Shown here: piece after piece, positions 10,135 to 18,504 of the stretch
Layout of the letters: each line of letters opens with the position of its first letter
Numbering within the stretch: the first letter of the stretch is position 1
NCBI RefSeq assembly: GCF_019991125.1
Contig: NZ_JAGENB010000002.1
Coordinates: forward strand, 558,001-622,000
Direction of reading: 5' to 3'
DNA: 64,000 nt
From: Phyllobacterium calauticae
Lineage (GTDB): Bacteria; Pseudomonadota; Alphaproteobacteria; Rhizobiales; Rhizobiaceae
Notes under the pieces: model-generated
The model's input: only the letters and a program-made list of their open reading frames with translations
The model's database searches: none
Told to the model about the DNA's origin: nothing
Position numbers and translations under genes: made by a program

Positions 10135-10785
10135 ATGAACGGGCGGTTTGGCCGTTATCGCCGGCGGTGGCAGCGTCCTGCGGCGGCGCCGCGTCCGCTC
10201 GCCAGGAAACTGGCCGACTATCTGCTGATGCTGGTGTTCTTCGCTCTGGTTGCGCTGCTGGCGGCGCGGTTGTCGGTGCCGCGCGAGGTGCGGGAGATAA
10301 CGGGCAAGGCCTATGTCATCGATGGCGATACGGTGGTCGTGACGGGGCAGCATGTCCGCCTCAAGGGGATCGATGCGCCGGAACTCGCCCAGCGTTGCGG
10401 CGAAGGGCAGGGCGACTATGCCTGCGGGCAGGAGGCGCGGCAGGCGCTGGTCAGGCTGATCGGTGGCCGGCCGGTCCGCTGTGAAACGAGCGGGCGGGAC
10501 AAGTACAGGCGCGATCTCGGCACCTGTTTTGCAGGCGATGCCGATCTCAACCGCGCCATGGTCGAAACCGGGCAGGCCGTCGCCTATGGCGACTACCGCG
10601 ACGCGGAAATGCAGGCGCGGACGGAACGAAAGGGGCTTTGGAAAAGTTCTTTCGACAGGCCGCAGGATTGGCGGAAGCTGCACCGGCAGGACGCTGAAAC
10701 AGCGCCGGAGGCGCGGAACCGGCTGGCCGATATCGTCAATGGCGTCTATGACTGGGTGCGTCAGAAACTGGGAGAGATCTGGTGA
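10135..10785 (+). CDS. Membrane-anchored staphylococcal-nuclease-like protein
   Basis: The protein is 216 residues. A basic N-terminus is followed by one transmembrane helix (about 28-46), then an SNase domain with YVIDGDTVVV, VRLKGIDAPELAQ, CGQEARQAL and RDKYRRDLGTC. These match the calcium and active-site regions of thermonuclease-family proteins. It likely acts outside the cytoplasm on nucleic acid; a non-catalytic binding role cannot be excluded. Its stop overlaps the GTG of the GST gene by four bases. Confidence 0.85.
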   Translation: MNGRFGRYRRRWQRPAAAPRPLARKLADYLLMLVFFALVALLAARLSVPREVREITGKAYVIDGDTVVVTGQHVRLKGIDAPELAQRCGEGQGDYACGQEARQALVRLIGGRPVRCETSGRDKYRRDLGTCFAGDADLNRAMVETGQAVAYGDYRDAEMQARTERKGLWKSSFDRPQDWRKLHRQDAETAPEARNRLADIVNGVYDWVRQKLGEIW

Positions 10786-11393
10786 AACTATATGATGGAG
10801 GACGGGCGCCAAACCCGCGGCGCGTGCGCATATTTTTGGCGGAGAAGGGTGTCGAGGTGCCGCTCGTGCCTGTCGACATGGGGGCGATGGGGCATCGCTC
10901 GGCCGAAGTGACTGCGCTCAATCCCATGCAGCGCCTGCCCGTGCTTGAACTCAATGACGGAACTGTTATCACCGAGTCCGTGGCGATCTCCCGCTATTTC
11001 GAGGAAATCTACCCCGAACCCGCCCTGTTCGGTCGGGGTGCGGTTGGCAAAGCGCTGGTGGAAATGTGGCAGCGGCGGGTGGAACTGCAACTGTTTGCCA
11101 GCGTTGCCGCCGCCTTCCGTCATATCCACCCGGCGATGATCGAATGGGAGGTGCCGCAAATTCCCGCATGGGGCGAGGCAAACAAGCCAAAGGCCGTGGC
11201 ATTCCTGGATATTCTCGACACGCAGCTTGCAACCAACGCCTTCATCGCGGGCGACGACTATTCCATCGCCGATATTACCGGGCTTGTGGCCATCGACTTC
11301 TTCAAGCCTGCCCGGATCGAGATGCCGGGCCATGTCACGCATGTGAAGCGCTGGTACGACGCGGTTGCAAGCCGGCCGAGTGCCAAGGCATGA
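10782..11393 (+). CDS. Glutathione S-transferase
   Basis: The product is 203 residues with an N-terminal thioredoxin-like domain (MKLYDGGRAPNPRRVRIFLA) and cis-Pro segment MQRLPVLEL followed by TESVAISRYFEE for glutathione binding. An all-helical C-terminal domain ends near YSIADITGLVAIDF. The GTG start overlaps the nuclease stop as GTGA and has a GGAGAG ribosome site, so the two are translationally coupled. The substrate is unknown. Confidence 0.9.
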   Translation: MKLYDGGRAPNPRRVRIFLAEKGVEVPLVPVDMGAMGHRSAEVTALNPMQRLPVLELNDGTVITESVAISRYFEEIYPEPALFGRGAVGKALVEMWQRRVELQLFASVAAAFRHIHPAMIEWEVPQIPAWGEANKPKAVAFLDILDTQLATNAFIAGDDYSIADITGLVAIDFFKPARIEMPGHVTHVKRWYDAVASRPSAKA

Positions 11394-11403
11394 GGCGCTG
11401 ACC

Positions 11404-12024
11404 ATGCCAGCCCCGGCGCTTGACGTCCTGGCCGCGCAGATCAAGGCATGCCGCCTGTGCCGGGATGCGCCGCATTATCTGCCGCCTTTGCCGCATGAGC
11501 CCAATCCGGTCTGCGTGCTGTCGCAGACCGCGCGCATCGTCATCTGCGGGCAGGCGCCCGGCATCCGCGTTCACAACAGCGGCCTGCCGTTCAACGACCC
11601 GTCTGGCGACCGGTTGCGCGACTGGCTCGGGGTCGATCGCACTGCATTTTACGATCCGGACAAATTTGCCATCGTGCCGATGGGGTTCTGTTTCCCCGGC
11701 TATGATGCGCATGGCGGCGATCTGCCGCCGCGCAAGGAGTGCCGTCACATCTGGCACGATCAGGTTTTCGCCGCCATGCCGCAGGTCGAGCTTATCCTGA
11801 CAATTGGCCAGTACGCGCAGGCCTACCATCTGGGAAAGCGCCGCCGTGCGAGCATGACCGATACGGTCTTTCACTGGCAGGATTATTTCGATGCGGCGTC
11901 CGGACCCTCGATTCTGCCCCTGCCGCACCCGTCCTGGCGCAACAGCGGCTGGCTGCGCCGGAATCCATGGTTCGAGCAGAACGTTCTCCCTGTGCTCCGG
12001 CAGAAGGTCAGGATTCTAATTTGA
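11404..12024 (+). CDS. Uracil-DNA glycosylase family protein
   Basis: The protein is 206 residues with an N-terminal CRLCRDAP cysteine pair, IVICGQAPGIRVH and a SGLPFNDPSGDRLRDWLG segment typical of the UDG-like superfamily, and a C-terminal LPLPHPSWRN corresponding to motif 2. It probably excises uracil or another damaged base, but members of this subfamily are poorly characterised. A GAGGCG site precedes the ATG ten bases after the GST stop, making it the third gene of a nuclease-GST-glycosylase unit. Confidence 0.85.
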   Translation: MPAPALDVLAAQIKACRLCRDAPHYLPPLPHEPNPVCVLSQTARIVICGQAPGIRVHNSGLPFNDPSGDRLRDWLGVDRTAFYDPDKFAIVPMGFCFPGYDAHGGDLPPRKECRHIWHDQVFAAMPQVELILTIGQYAQAYHLGKRRRASMTDTVFHWQDYFDAASGPSILPLPHPSWRNSGWLRRNPWFEQNVLPVLRQKVRILI

Positions 12025-12134
12025 CGGGTTTCCGGATGAAATTTTTTTCAGATTTATAAAGTTTAGAATAATTTTCTTGTACGATGGGGGAATTACGGAC
12101 CATAAAGTATCCCATTCCAAAGGGACAAGAGATC

Positions 12135-12614
12135 ATGGACAGACTCGACCGAAAAATTCTTCGCCTCCTGCAGGAGGATGCAACGCTTGCGGTGGCTGAT
12201 GTCGCCAAGAAGGTAGGGTTGTCGACGACGCCGTGCTGGCGCCGTATCCAGAAACTGGAAGAGGATGGCGTGATCCAGCGCCGCGTTGCCATCCTCGATC
12301 CCGTCCGCGTCAATACGCGTGTCACGGTGTTCGTGTCGATCCGCACCGGGGCGCACAACAATGAATGGCTGAAGCGTTTTTCCGAAGTGGTGCAGGAGTT
12401 TCCCGAAGTGGTCGAGTTCTACCGCATGAGCGGCGATGTCGATTATCTCCTGCGGGTCGTCGTGCCTGATATTGCCGCCTATGATGCCGTGTACAAGCGC
12501 CTGATCGCCAAGATCGACATTCGCGACGTGTCCTCGGCCTTCGCCATGGAGCAGATCAAGTACACGACGGAACTGCCGCTCGATTACATGAGCATCGAAA
12601 AGGAATCGGCCTGA
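12135..12614 (+). CDS. Lrp/AsnC-family transcriptional regulator
   Basis: The product is 159 residues. It begins MDRLDRKILRLLQEDATLAV and carries the AsnC helix-turn-helix VAKKVGLSTTPCWRRIQKLE, then the RAM ligand-binding domain with MSGDVDYLLRVVVPD. The CWRR form of the recognition helix is common in Lrp regulators of amino-acid catabolism. The start follows an AAGGGACAAGAG site. No target gene is adjacent in the same direction, so its regulon lies elsewhere. Confidence 0.9.
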   Translation: MDRLDRKILRLLQEDATLAVADVAKKVGLSTTPCWRRIQKLEEDGVIQRRVAILDPVRVNTRVTVFVSIRTGAHNNEWLKRFSEVVQEFPEVVEFYRMSGDVDYLLRVVVPDIAAYDAVYKRLIAKIDIRDVSSAFAMEQIKYTTELPLDYMSIEKESA

Positions 12615-12645
12615 TCGCCCCAGGCGCATAGACCCGCCATGGCGC

Positions 12646-13275
12646 CTACGGCGCGGTGGTCGCGCCCGCAGCCTTGAGGATCAGTGCAATACTATTGCGC
12701 GCGATGCGTTCAAGGTCCGCCCGGGCCGTCCCGGCGCGGGCGCGCTGCGCAAGGCTGTGCTGCAGGGCGGCAAGCATGTCGGCGACCGCATCGATGTCGG
12801 TTGCGGGCGGCAGTTGGCCGTCATCGCGCGCCGCCGCGATCCGGTCGCGGAAGCGCGCGTCCGTGCGTCCGAGAGCGGCAAACAGTTCGGCGCCGATCAA
12901 TGGGTCGGCTGTCGCCTCGCCGGTGATGACGCTGAGCACGGGGCAGCCGAGCGGGCGGTCATCACCTTCCGAATAGATGGCAACAATCATCAAAAAATAG
13001 TCATTGAGCGCCTTGGCCAGCGAGGGTTCGCCGAAGAGGGCACGGTTCCAGTGCTCGGCACTGTCCTCGACGTAATGTGTGACGGCCTGCAGGTAGATCG
13101 CGCGCTTGTTGCCGAAGGCGGCATAAAGGCTCGGCCGCGCCATTTTCGTCGCCTCCGACAGGTGGTCGAGCGATGTGGCGGTATAGCCGCGACGCCGGAA
13201 TTCGAGGAGTGCGGCACCGAGCGCAGCCTTGGCATCGTATTGGCGCGGACGGCCGCGGGCGGATTGTTCTTTCAT
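12646..13275 (-). CDS. TetR-family transcriptional regulator
   Basis: The protein is 209 residues. The N-terminal helix-turn-helix spans ALLEFRRRGYTATSLDHLSE and MARPSLYAAFGNKRAIY, and the C-terminal domain resembles the TetR_C group with LGCPVLSVITGEA. I chose the ATG at 13275; an ATG at 13302 lies inside a near-perfect palindrome likely to be the operator. The open frame continues far upstream through the gap gene, but that part is antisense shadow. It is divergent from the GAPDH gene and probably regulates it. Confidence 0.88.
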   Translation of the reverse strand: MKEQSARGRPRQYDAKAALGAALLEFRRRGYTATSLDHLSEATKMARPSLYAAFGNKRAIYLQAVTHYVEDSAEHWNRALFGEPSLAKALNDYFLMIVAIYSEGDDRPLGCPVLSVITGEATADPLIGAELFAALGRTDARFRDRIAAARDDGQLPPATDIDAVADMLAALQHSLAQRARAGTARADLERIARNSIALILKAAGATTAP

Positions 13276-13289
13276 TTTTGTACCGTGTC

Positions 13290-13305
13290 GCAATAAATTC
13301 ATTGC
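13290..13305. promoter_or_regulatory. Candidate TetR operator between tetR and gap
   Basis: GCAATAAATTCATTGC is a 16-bp dyad in which seven of eight base pairs match. It lies 14 bases upstream of the chosen tetR ATG and 102 bases upstream of the gap ATG. Position and symmetry fit TetR autorepression. Confidence 0.5.
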
Positions 13306-13407
13306 AAAAATTTTTATGCGAAGTAGTCTAAAATTCAGCGGCACGGAAAGCAATCCCTCTCGAAGAAGAGGCGCACCATTTCTCCGCCTGGACAAAAAGG
13401 ACAATCG

Positions 13408-14415
13408 ATGACTGACAAAATCCGTATCGGCATCAACGGGTTCGGCCGCATTGGCCGGACGGTTCTGCGGGCCGCGATGGCGCGTAACGACGTCGAGATC
13501 GTGGCGATCAACGACCTGCTGCCAACCGATCATCTCGCTTACCTCCTCAAATATGACAGCGTGCATGGCGGTTTCCGGGGCAGCATAAGTGCCGCAGACG
13601 GCGCGCTCGATATCAATGGCGGCAGGGTCAGGGCCTTCAGCGAACGGGACCCCGGCGCAATCGGTTGGGGCGAGGCGGGTGTCGATGTGGTTATCGAGGC
13701 GACCGGCCGCTTCCTGACGCAGGCTGCCGCGGAAGGACACCTTTCTGCCGGTGCCGGCAAGGTCCTGCTCTCGGCGCCGCCGGAAGACGACACGCCGGTC
13801 TTCGTCATGGGCGTCAACGCGACCGGCTATGCCGGTCAGAGCATTGTCTCGAACGCCTCGTGCACGACCAATTGTGTCGCGCCGCTCGCCAAAGCCGTGA
13901 ACGACGCTTTCGGCCTCGAAGAAGCGCTGATGCTTACGGTTCACGCCACGACATCGAGCCAGAATACGGTCGACGGTGTGGCGCGCAAGGACTGGCGTTT
14001 CGGGCGCGGTATCCTCGAGAACATCATCCCGGCGACGACCGGCGCGGCGCGCATGGTCGGCAAGGTGGTACCCGAATTGAATGGGCGGATCAACGGCATG
14101 GCGGTGCGCGTGCCGGTGTCTGATGTATCGATGATCGATCTCACATGCCGTCTCAGGGAAAACGTGTCCTACAAGGACATCTGCGCGATGATCCGCACGC
14201 AGGCGGCGAACGCGATGGCCGGCATCCTCGCCTATTGCGACGAACCCGTCGTCTCGACCGACATGCGCGGCAATCCGCATTCATCGATCTTCGACGCGCT
14301 CGCCGGCATGCAGATTGAAGGCGGGTTGACCAAGCTTGTTGCCTGGTACGACAACGAATGGGGCTATGCCTGCCGTTGCCTTGACCTGGCGGCGCATATT
14401 TCGCGCGCCCGGTAG
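13408..14415 (+). CDS. gap: Glyceraldehyde-3-phosphate dehydrogenase, type I (isolated paralogue)
   Basis: The product is 335 residues with GINGFGRIGRTVLRA at the N-terminus, NDLLP at the cofactor-selecting position (fits NAD), catalytic SNASCTTN with Cys152 and general-base His179 in TVHATTSSQ. WYDNEWGYACR closes the protein. It oxidises glyceraldehyde 3-phosphate with phosphate in glycolysis or gluconeogenesis. It is not next to pgk, tkt or fba, unlike the housekeeping copy usual in this order, and a TetR gene sits divergently, so it is probably a second, conditionally used GAPDH. Confidence 0.93.
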   Translation: MTDKIRIGINGFGRIGRTVLRAAMARNDVEIVAINDLLPTDHLAYLLKYDSVHGGFRGSISAADGALDINGGRVRAFSERDPGAIGWGEAGVDVVIEATGRFLTQAAAEGHLSAGAGKVLLSAPPEDDTPVFVMGVNATGYAGQSIVSNASCTTNCVAPLAKAVNDAFGLEEALMLTVHATTSSQNTVDGVARKDWRFGRGILENIIPATTGAARMVGKVVPELNGRINGMAVRVPVSDVSMIDLTCRLRENVSYKDICAMIRTQAANAMAGILAYCDEPVVSTDMRGNPHSSIFDALAGMQIEGGLTKLVAWYDNEWGYACRCLDLAAHISRAR

Positions 14416-14430
14416 GCGTTGCTGGGGAAC

Positions 14431-14451
14431 CGGCCTGATCGTCTCAGGCCG
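14431..14451. terminator. Hairpin between converging gap and dehydrogenase genes
   Basis: CGGCCTGA and TCAGGCCG pair over a 5-base loop. The hairpin lies in the 50-bp gap between the converging genes. Confidence 0.6.
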
Positions 14452-14465
14452 ATGTCCCGGCCAGG

Positions 14466-15335
14466 CTATTTCTCCAGACGTGCCAGCAGGGATGACGTAT
14501 CCCAGCGGTTCCCGCCCATGTTCTGCACCTGCTTGTAGAACTGGTCGACCAATGCCGTGACAGGCAACTGTGCGCCGTTGCGGTCGGCCTCGTCGAGGCA
14601 GATACCCAGATCCTTGCGCATCCAGTCAACGGCAAAGCCGAAATCGTATTTTCCGGCGTTCATGGTCTTGTGGCGGTTTTCCATCTGCCACGATCCTGCG
14701 GCGCCCTTGGAAATGACCTCGATGACCTTCTCGATATCAAGGCCAGCCTTCTTGCCGAAGTGAATGCCTTCGGCCAGCCCCTGCACCAGACCGGCAATGC
14801 AGATCTGGTTGATCATCTTGGTGAGTTGGCCCGCACCGGCGGGGCCCATGAGGCCGACCATTTTGGCAAAGGATTCGATGACCGGCTTTGCCCGGTCGAA
14901 AGCTTCCGATTCGCCGCCGACCATGACGGTCAGCACGCCGTTTTCGGCACCGGCCTGGCCGCCGGAAACCGGCGCATCGAGAAAATGCAAGCCGCGCTTG
15001 CGCGCCTCAGCATCGAGTTCACGCGCCACTTCCGCCGACGCGGTGGTGTGATCGACGAAAATCGCGCCCTTCTTCATCGTATGAAAAGCACCGTTCTCGC
15101 CGATGGTGACAGCCCGCAGATCGTCATCATTTCCGACGCAGCAGAAGACAAAATCCTTATCCGCAGCGGCTTCTCCGGGGGTCGGTGCATGCTTGCCGTG
15201 AAACTGCTCAGCCCACTTTTTCGCCTTTTCGCCATTGCGGTTGAAGACGGTGACGTCATGGCCCCCACGAGTCTTCAGGTGACCCGCCATCGGGTAACCC
15301 ATTACACCAAGACCGATAAATGTGACTGTTGCCAT
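14466..15335 (-). CDS. NAD(P)-dependent beta-hydroxyacid dehydrogenase (3-hydroxyisobutyrate/tartronate semialdehyde type)
   Basis: The protein is 289 residues with the N-terminal Rossmann motif TFIGLGVMGYPMAGHL, the substrate segment DAPVSGGQAGAENG near residue 125, and catalytic Lys in GQLTKMINQ. The C-terminal helical domain contains KDLGICLDEAD. Family members reduce tartronate semialdehyde or oxidise 3-hydroxyisobutyrate, and the sequence alone does not settle which. An AGAGGAAA ribosome site lies upstream of the chosen ATG. No neighbouring valine or glyoxylate genes help to decide. Confidence 0.88.
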   Translation of the reverse strand: MATVTFIGLGVMGYPMAGHLKTRGGHDVTVFNRNGEKAKKWAEQFHGKHAPTPGEAAADKDFVFCCVGNDDDLRAVTIGENGAFHTMKKGAIFVDHTTASAEVARELDAEARKRGLHFLDAPVSGGQAGAENGVLTVMVGGESEAFDRAKPVIESFAKMVGLMGPAGAGQLTKMINQICIAGLVQGLAEGIHFGKKAGLDIEKVIEVISKGAAGSWQMENRHKTMNAGKYDFGFAVDWMRKDLGICLDEADRNGAQLPVTALVDQFYKQVQNMGGNRWDTSSLLARLEK

Positions 15336-15396
15336 TCCGTAATTTCCTCTGTCAGATAGGCTATGTGTTCGAAGGATTGCGGGAGAGGTTAGGACA

Positions 15397-17853
15397 ATGC
15401 GGCGGATCATCAAAGGCCTATTGTGGATTGTTTTTTCCCTCATTCCGCTCGCTCTGATCGCAGGAGGCGCCGGTTACGTCTGGCTGGCCCGCTCGGTGGC
15501 CCCGGCCACCGGCGAGATGGTGCTGACGGACCTTGCGGCGCCCGTCACGGTGACGCGCGACAAGAACGCGGTGCCGCATATCGTCGGCAGCAATGTCGAG
15601 GATGTCCTGACCGCTCTCGGCTTTGTCCACGCGCAGGAACGCCTGTGGCAGATGGAGGTCACCCGCATGGCCGGGCAGGGGCGCCTGTCCGAAATGTTCG
15701 GCGACAAGACGGTTTCCACGGACCGGTTTCTGCGGTCGCTCGGCGTCTATGAATCCGCCGTCGCGTCGGCCGCTTCGCTCGATCCGGCGGACCGCAAGCG
15801 CATCGATGCCTATGTGCGCGGCATCAACGCCTTCATCAACAGCAAGGGACGCTCCTTCGCATCGAAATATTCGCCTGAATTTGTCGTCCTCGGCTACAAG
15901 CCGGATGAATGGACGGCGGCCGATGTGATCGTGACGCTGAAGATGATGTCCGTGACCTTGGCGGCCAACATCGATCAGGAAGTGTTGCGTCTCAAATTTG
16001 CCCGGCTGGGAATGACGGATGCGGAAATCACCGATCTCCTGCCGCCCGTGGCCGATGACGCACCGCCACCGCTGCCGGACCTGAAGCAGCTTTTGGGCTT
16101 GCCAAGCGGACCGATCAAGATCGGCGCTTTGCAAGCCGAACAGCGGTTTGCCGCGCTCAATGCCGTCATGTCGACCGGCGCATCGAACAACTGGGTCGTG
16201 GGCGGGGCGAAAACCGAAACCGGCAAGCCCATCCTGGAAAACGATCCGCATCTTGGGCTGACGGCGCCTGCCGTCTGGTATCTGGCGCATCTGGAGGTGA
16301 AGAACGCCGATGGCAGCAGCAAGAACCTCGCCGGCGTGACGCTGCCGGGAGCGCCCCTGGTGCTGCTGGGGCGCAATGACCGCATTGCGTGGGGTTTCAC
16401 CAATACCGGCGCCGACGTTCAGGACATTTTTGTCGAACGGATCAATCCGGCCAATCGGAATGAATATCAGACGCCTGAGGGCTTTGCGCCGTTCCGCAAG
16501 CAGCCTGTCACCATCAAGGTCAAGGGCGGCAGTGACGTGACCTTCGACCGGCTGGTCACGCGGCATGGGCCGGTCCTGCCGGCGGACTATCGTGGTCTCG
16601 ATCATTATCTGCCTGACAACACGGTTGCAGCGCTGGCATGGACGGCGCTTGCGGAGGATGACAAGACCATATCCGCCGGGCTGAAACTCTGGGATTTTGC
16701 CAGCGTGACGGATTTCCAGAACGGGATGCGCGATTTCGTGACGCCGATGCAATCGATGGTGATTGCCGATGTCGATGGCAATATCGGGCTGATCGCACCG
16801 GGCAGGGTGCCGGTCCGCGATCCGGCCAACCGCATCATGGGGCGTGCGCCATCGCCGGGCTGGGATGCGACCTATGACTGGAAAGGCACCATTCCCTACG
16901 AGGAACTGCCCCGCAGCTATAACCCTCCGGAAAATGTCATCGGCACGGCCAATACCAAGATGGTGGATGCGGCCTATCCGCATTTCCTGACATTCGACTG
17001 GGACGAGACATGGCGGTTCGACCGGATCAAAGCGCTGATCTATGGCGCGGAACGGCAATCGATGGAGAGCAACCGCAAGGCGCAGGGCGATGCCTATTCC
17101 AACGCCTATGCGGTGCTGGGACCGGTGATGCTCAAGCTGATCGAAGGACGAAAGGACATCGATCAGGCCGCGTTCAAGCAGTTGAGCCAATGGGATTACG
17201 TGGAAGACCGCAACCGCATCGAGCCCTTGCTGTTCAATGCCTGGCTGCGCGCGGCCACCAAACGGATCGTCGAGGATGATCTCGGCGAGGCGTTCCCAAC
17301 CTACTGGCAGGTCCGGGTATCGGCGATGCTGCGCTGGCTCGGACCCAATCCGGCGCGCGACTGGTGTGACGATGGGCGGACGCCGGAGAAGGAAAGCTGC
17401 GGCGACGTGCTTGCCCTGGCGCTGGCCGATGCCCTGAAGGATCTCGATGGCCGCCTCGGGGCGGACCGCTCGAAATGGAACTGGGGCGCGCTGCATTATG
17501 CCTACGGGGCGCACCGGCCGTTCGCGCAGGTCAGCCCGCTCGACCGCATCTTCAATGTGGATGTGCCGGCCTCCGGCGGGGCTTTCACGCTCGACCGGGC
17601 AAAATCGCAGCTCACGGATGAAAGCAATCCGTATCGTGCCACGCACGGCAGCAGCTATCGCGGCCTGTTTGATCTGGCCGATCTCAACCGGTCGACCTAT
17701 ATCCAGACAAGCGGCCAGTCCGGCAATGTGTTTTCAGCCAATTATCGCGATTTCGCGCAGAAATGGGCCGATACCCAGGCGATCACCATCTCCACCGACG
17801 AGAAGGTCTACCAGGACGGCCTGCTGGGGATCTGGCGGTTGAAGCCGCAGTAA
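15397..17853 (+). CDS. Penicillin acylase-family N-terminal-nucleophile hydrolase, membrane-anchored
   Basis: The product is 818 residues. An N-terminal hydrophobic segment (about 7-30) serves as signal or anchor. An alpha chain with FVHAQERLWQMEVTRM follows, then a spacer and the cleavage site TGA-SNNWVV with nucleophile Ser263. The beta chain begins there and includes NDPHLGL and an oxyanion segment GRNDRIAWG. These are the marks of the penicillin G acylase/acyl-homoserine-lactone acylase family, which self-cleaves in the periplasm. The substrate is not predictable; quorum-signal or peptide-amide cleavage are the usual alternatives. It converges on the GST gene with five bases between stops. 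Confidence 0.9.
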   Translation: MRRIIKGLLWIVFSLIPLALIAGGAGYVWLARSVAPATGEMVLTDLAAPVTVTRDKNAVPHIVGSNVEDVLTALGFVHAQERLWQMEVTRMAGQGRLSEMFGDKTVSTDRFLRSLGVYESAVASAASLDPADRKRIDAYVRGINAFINSKGRSFASKYSPEFVVLGYKPDEWTAADVIVTLKMMSVTLAANIDQEVLRLKFARLGMTDAEITDLLPPVADDAPPPLPDLKQLLGLPSGPIKIGALQAEQRFAALNAVMSTGASNNWVVGGAKTETGKPILENDPHLGLTAPAVWYLAHLEVKNADGSSKNLAGVTLPGAPLVLLGRNDRIAWGFTNTGADVQDIFVERINPANRNEYQTPEGFAPFRKQPVTIKVKGGSDVTFDRLVTRHGPVLPADYRGLDHYLPDNTVAALAWTALAEDDKTISAGLKLWDFASVTDFQNGMRDFVTPMQSMVIADVDGNIGLIAPGRVPVRDPANRIMGRAPSPGWDATYDWKGTIPYEELPRSYNPPENVIGTANTKMVDAAYPHFLTFDWDETWRFDRIKALIYGAERQSMESNRKAQGDAYSNAYAVLGPVMLKLIEGRKDIDQAAFKQLSQWDYVEDRNRIEPLLFNAWLRAATKRIVEDDLGEAFPTYWQVRVSAMLRWLGPNPARDWCDDGRTPEKESCGDVLALALADALKDLDGRLGADRSKWNWGALHYAYGAHRPFAQVSPLDRIFNVDVPASGGAFTLDRAKSQLTDESNPYRATHGSSYRGLFDLADLNRSTYIQTSGQSGNVFSANYRDFAQKWADTQAITISTDEKVYQDGLLGIWRLKPQ

Positions 17854-17858
17854 GTCTG

Positions 17859-18479
17859 TCAGGTGAGCGGCGTCATCACGGCCTTCCGGTAGGCCGGGCG
17901 GCTCTTGAGGCGTTCGTACCATGCGAACAGATGCGGGTGATCGGGGCGCTTGATCGGCATCTCGAACCACGCATAGGCAAAGCAGCCGAGCGGGATGTCG
18001 CCGACACCGAAGTCTGCACCGGAGAGGTAGGGCTCGGAGGCCAGCGCCGCATCGGCAATGGCAAACATCGCGCTGCATTCCGCCAGACCCTTGTCCTTGG
18101 CGGCGTGATCCTGCTGATCCGGCGCGAGGCGCACCGTGTTCCAGAACACGTCGCGGAAGGGGATGGCGATGCTTGACGTTGCCCAGTCCATCCATTTTTC
18201 CGCGCTGGCACGCGCCGCGGCATCTTCGATATGCAAGGTCGACTTGCCGTATTTCGCCGCGAGATAGCGCACGATCGTGTTGCTCTCCCAGAGTGCGAAG
18301 CCGTCGTCTTCAATGGCGGGCACGCGGCTGTTGGGGTTGATGGCGCGATATTCCGGGCTGGCAACGATGCCATAGGCACCGCCAGCGGGAATATTTTCAT
18401 AGGGAATGGACAGTTCTTTGGCCGCCCAAAGTGCCTTCTTGACATTGGTCGAGTTGCCGCGGCCCCAGATTTTCAGCAT
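17859..18479 (-). CDS. Glutathione S-transferase
   Basis: The protein is 206 residues. It begins MLKIWGRGNSTNVKKALWAA, a Ser/Asn-containing GST active-site segment, with NSRVPAIED at the cis-Pro and ESNTIVRYLAAKYG for glutathione binding. The C-terminal helical domain carries FGVGDIPLG. It lies 25 bases after an amino-acid permease gene on the same strand, so it may be the tail of that operon. Confidence 0.9.
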   Translation of the reverse strand: MLKIWGRGNSTNVKKALWAAKELSIPYENIPAGGAYGIVASPEYRAINPNSRVPAIEDDGFALWESNTIVRYLAAKYGKSTLHIEDAAARASAEKWMDWATSSIAIPFRDVFWNTVRLAPDQQDHAAKDKGLAECSAMFAIADAALASEPYLSGADFGVGDIPLGCFAYAWFEMPIKRPDHPHLFAWYERLKSRPAYRKAVMTPLT

Positions 18480-18504
18480 CGTTTGTTTCTTTCGGTCAGT
18501 TGAA

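Noticed and set aside
13303-14280. Minus-strand frame extending the TetR gene by over 300 residues through gap
   Set aside because: It is the antisense shadow of a clear GAPDH gene, has no TetR-family match, and the TetR domain starts properly at 13275.
15418-17646. 742-residue minus-strand frame opposite the acylase gene
   Set aside because: It is Arg/His-rich shadow translation typical of GC-rich antisense frames, with no motif or ribosome site, while the plus strand carries a recognised enzyme.
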